Positions 62,030 to 64,000 of a DNA stretch of 64,000 nt are shown piece after piece. The stretch spans positions 19,431,578 to 19,495,577 of the forward strand of contig OZ023214.1 in the NCBI GenBank assembly GCA_963995525.1, written 5' to 3'. Positions within the stretch are counted from its first letter, which is position 1, and each line of letters starts with the position of its first letter. Below the pieces are notes generated by a model. That model searched no databases. It was not told where the DNA came from and saw only the letters and a list, made by a program, of their open reading frames with translations. The position numbers were made by a program, and so were the translations under genes. Source of the stretch: Escarpia spicata. Taxonomy: Eukaryota; Annelida; Polychaeta; Sabellida; Siboglinidae.

Positions 62030-63190
62030 AGTCAATGATCCGATGGAAGCCACCCTGGCACCCTTGAGCATTTTTGCATCAACTCATTAATATGCAAATC
62101 AGTCATCGCCATTATAAAATATACTACTTTTCTGAATATTTCGAATTGTGAACATCCAAACAATCAAATGATCTGTCCAAACGCATGTTTTCAGGGTATC
62201 TGGGTATGATTATGTCAGTTAACAAATCATAGTAAGCATATTTGTCGCATGAATATGCAAATTAGCTCTGACCAACGTAATTTAATGATATTCGTTTATA
62301 GCTTCTCAATAGGCGAGCGATAGGCACTACTTAGCGGACCGACTTAAATGCCCCACTCCCCATACAAAAACCCCAAATTTTATACCCTAGATATCCCCAT
62401 CACAACGAGGCCTATTGTGGAACTAGCGTGACTCTCGAAGGTCAAACAAGGTCACCATCAAATGATAATATTCCGAAACTGTCCGCTTCCGCAAACATAT
62501 TAATAACAAAATAGCCATGCCATATATTTTTGGAAAGCTTATTGTCTCCCGGTCAAAACAGAGTACGATATGGAGCTGTTACACTGTATAGTAAGTGTGG
62601 AGCTATGGTCAAACAAGGTCACCATGAAATGATGAATATCCGAACTTTTGCAATACTGCGAACGTCATTAAGTTACAATAACTCTGTATCGACTTCATTT
62701 CTATGGACATGTTACATACATTGCGAAAGTACAATTTCTTCCCATCAAAATGAGATATGAATTGGAGATGTCAGTTGATGGAGTTTGTGTGGAGCAGTGA
62801 CCAAACAGTGTTACCGTCAAGCGATAAATGTTCGAAATTGCACCATCCCGCAAACGTTATACTCTACCAATGGTGGCTTATAGCTTATCTACGTTATCTA
62901 CTTACTCATGACCATGTGATATACATTTTGAAAGCCTACTGTCTCAAGCAAGGTAATCATCAACTGATGGGTGTTAAAAACAGCGCCATTCCGCAAACGT
63001 TATACAATTACAATGTTTGCATAATTATCTACTTTCTCTACCTACACCGGGCCATGTTATACACCTATGCATATTGTATCCCCGTCAAAATGATTGGCGT
63101 GAAATTATAAAGTGGTGATCTAACTGTGGAGTGAAGGTTAAACAAGGTCACCATCAAAAGATGCATTTTCGAAATTGTGCCATTCCACAG
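62030..63190. repeat. Degenerate tandem array, unit roughly 145-195 bases
   Basis: The anchor gtcaaacaaggtcaccatcaa or a variant recurs at about 62443, 62607, 62800, 62945 and 63125, each followed by an a/gatgatnnntnttcgaaa-type block and a ccnttccgcaaacgtta-type block. Further upstream the pair aatatgcaaatcag/aatatgcaaattag at 62092 and 62250 suggests two more diverged units. This looks like an old satellite-like array. No coding frame. Confidence 0.65.
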
Positions 63191-63199
63191 ATTGTAGGT

Positions 63200-64000
63200 G
63201 ATGTTATACTTCTACGGCATTTTGCATCACGCATGGGATGAGAAAATAGATGTTGGTGGATGCCACCGTCAATTTTGAATTTGAACGTCATTTTGAGGGT
63301 CACAAACTCAATCTTGTGTCAAAATATTTGTATTAATTAACTGATATGTTCTTGTGCACATGACAGCATCTTCACGTCCTACGTCCACCCCAGCCATCTG
63401 GGGTGGACGTCCGCTGATGAACCAGTTGACCGGTCAGCCAAATAAAAGCGTGTTACGTTATGCGCTCTGAATACTGCTAAAGAGCATCTGGGGTTATTGG
63501 AATATCTTAGTGATAGTATTCCTTTCACAGAATATCTTTCTCATTGCCTCGATAACGGAGACCTTTTTAGAGTGGGCAATGGTGATGCGTTCCAGAAGTT
63601 GAAATGTCGCGAATCCAGATCCAAATGGATGTGTGAATGCTGTGGTTCCTTCGTGGTATGACATTTTGGTTTCCCATGTTATTGACAACAGGCAATGACG
63701 TGGACAGGTCTTTCCAGAGCATGATGGATGCCGCTGCCATTAAGATGAATAACGTTATTGCCTAACAAAAGCCTATCCAGATGTATGCAGCTGGATATAA
63801 ACTTGACAAGCTCATAACTCCTAACGATTGGAAACACACGACGAATCAGGCATGGCTTTGATCCCTTTTCCACGAAACATTTTGCACAAGGATCAGCAGT
63901 TGCGTGACAGGTTTTTCAAGGTCTTGGATTGGATGGATGTAGCATATCATAGTTGCACCTAGTGACGACGGCTGAGGTGTCTGAAGTGTCAAACACTTCC
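63200..64000. other. Region with unrecognised minus-strand frames
   Basis: Two adjacent minus-strand frames at 63873-63679 and 63688-63494 (containing SYELVKFISSCIHLD and LLERITIAHSKKVSVI) are not recognised and lack clear splice borders. They may be part of an element or upstream sequence of the speriolin-type gene. Confidence 0.25.

Overview
The window is eukaryotic genomic DNA from a bilaterian animal, most likely a marine invertebrate. The evidence is many short exons with GT/AG borders and matching phases, AT-rich introns of 0.3-5 kb, abundant microsatellites and minisatellites, tRNA-derived SINEs, several LINE types, Ty3/Gypsy and Tc1/mariner-pogo relics, and a 200-base run of N at 43849-44048 (a scaffold gap). 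A mollusc, brachiopod or lancelet would all fit; the sequence alone does not decide between them.

Five host genes could be assembled by hand. (1) 3912-16086, minus: an ADAT1-type tRNA adenosine deaminase in 8 exons. The reading frame closes over all exons except for one in-frame TAA, and the third zinc ligand (Cys) reads Tyr. (2) 20671-32419, minus: a complete CYP3-clan cytochrome P450 in 14 exons, 530 aa, with every hallmark motif. (3) 40800-52187, plus: a complete 12-exon, 591-aa single-pass cadherin-like protein with a signal peptide, about four cadherin repeats, an unrecognised membrane-proximal region and a tail of only about 14 residues. (4) 54968-56559, minus: a 3-exon, 201-aa secreted C-type lectin. 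(5) 59384-61438, minus: the last three exons of a speriolin (SPATC1)-type gene. A possible unrecognised first exon lies at 18403-18628 on plus.

The space between and inside the genes is packed with repeats. From left to right these are: a pogo/Tigger-like transposon (2453-3488); minisatellites in ADAT1 introns; a tRNA-SINE (8.69-8.96 kb); a transposase relic (about 9.15-11.7 kb); a LINE 3' end (12.0-12.2 kb); an internally deleted Tc1-like element (12577-13136); LINE fragments (15.2 and 17.2-18.3 kb); at least four short dispersed repeat families in the P450 gene; a 1.5-kb pyrimidine tract just 5' of the P450 gene; a LINE fragment (34.2-34.8 kb); a decayed Gypsy element with LTRs (35.7-39.9 kb); long AT-rich palindromes and a MITE in cadherin introns; a CR1/Rex-like LINE (52.5-54.7 kb); a Gypsy fragment and SINE (56.8-57.6 kb); and a degenerate tandem array (62.0-63.2 kb).

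The genes do not look like one pathway. The most notable points are the double lesion in ADAT1, at positions that matter to its catalysis; the 40-bp duplication of a P450 splice acceptor that creates a poison alternative; the purine-rich tract at the P450 promoter; and the short-tailed cadherin with an unknown juxtamembrane module.
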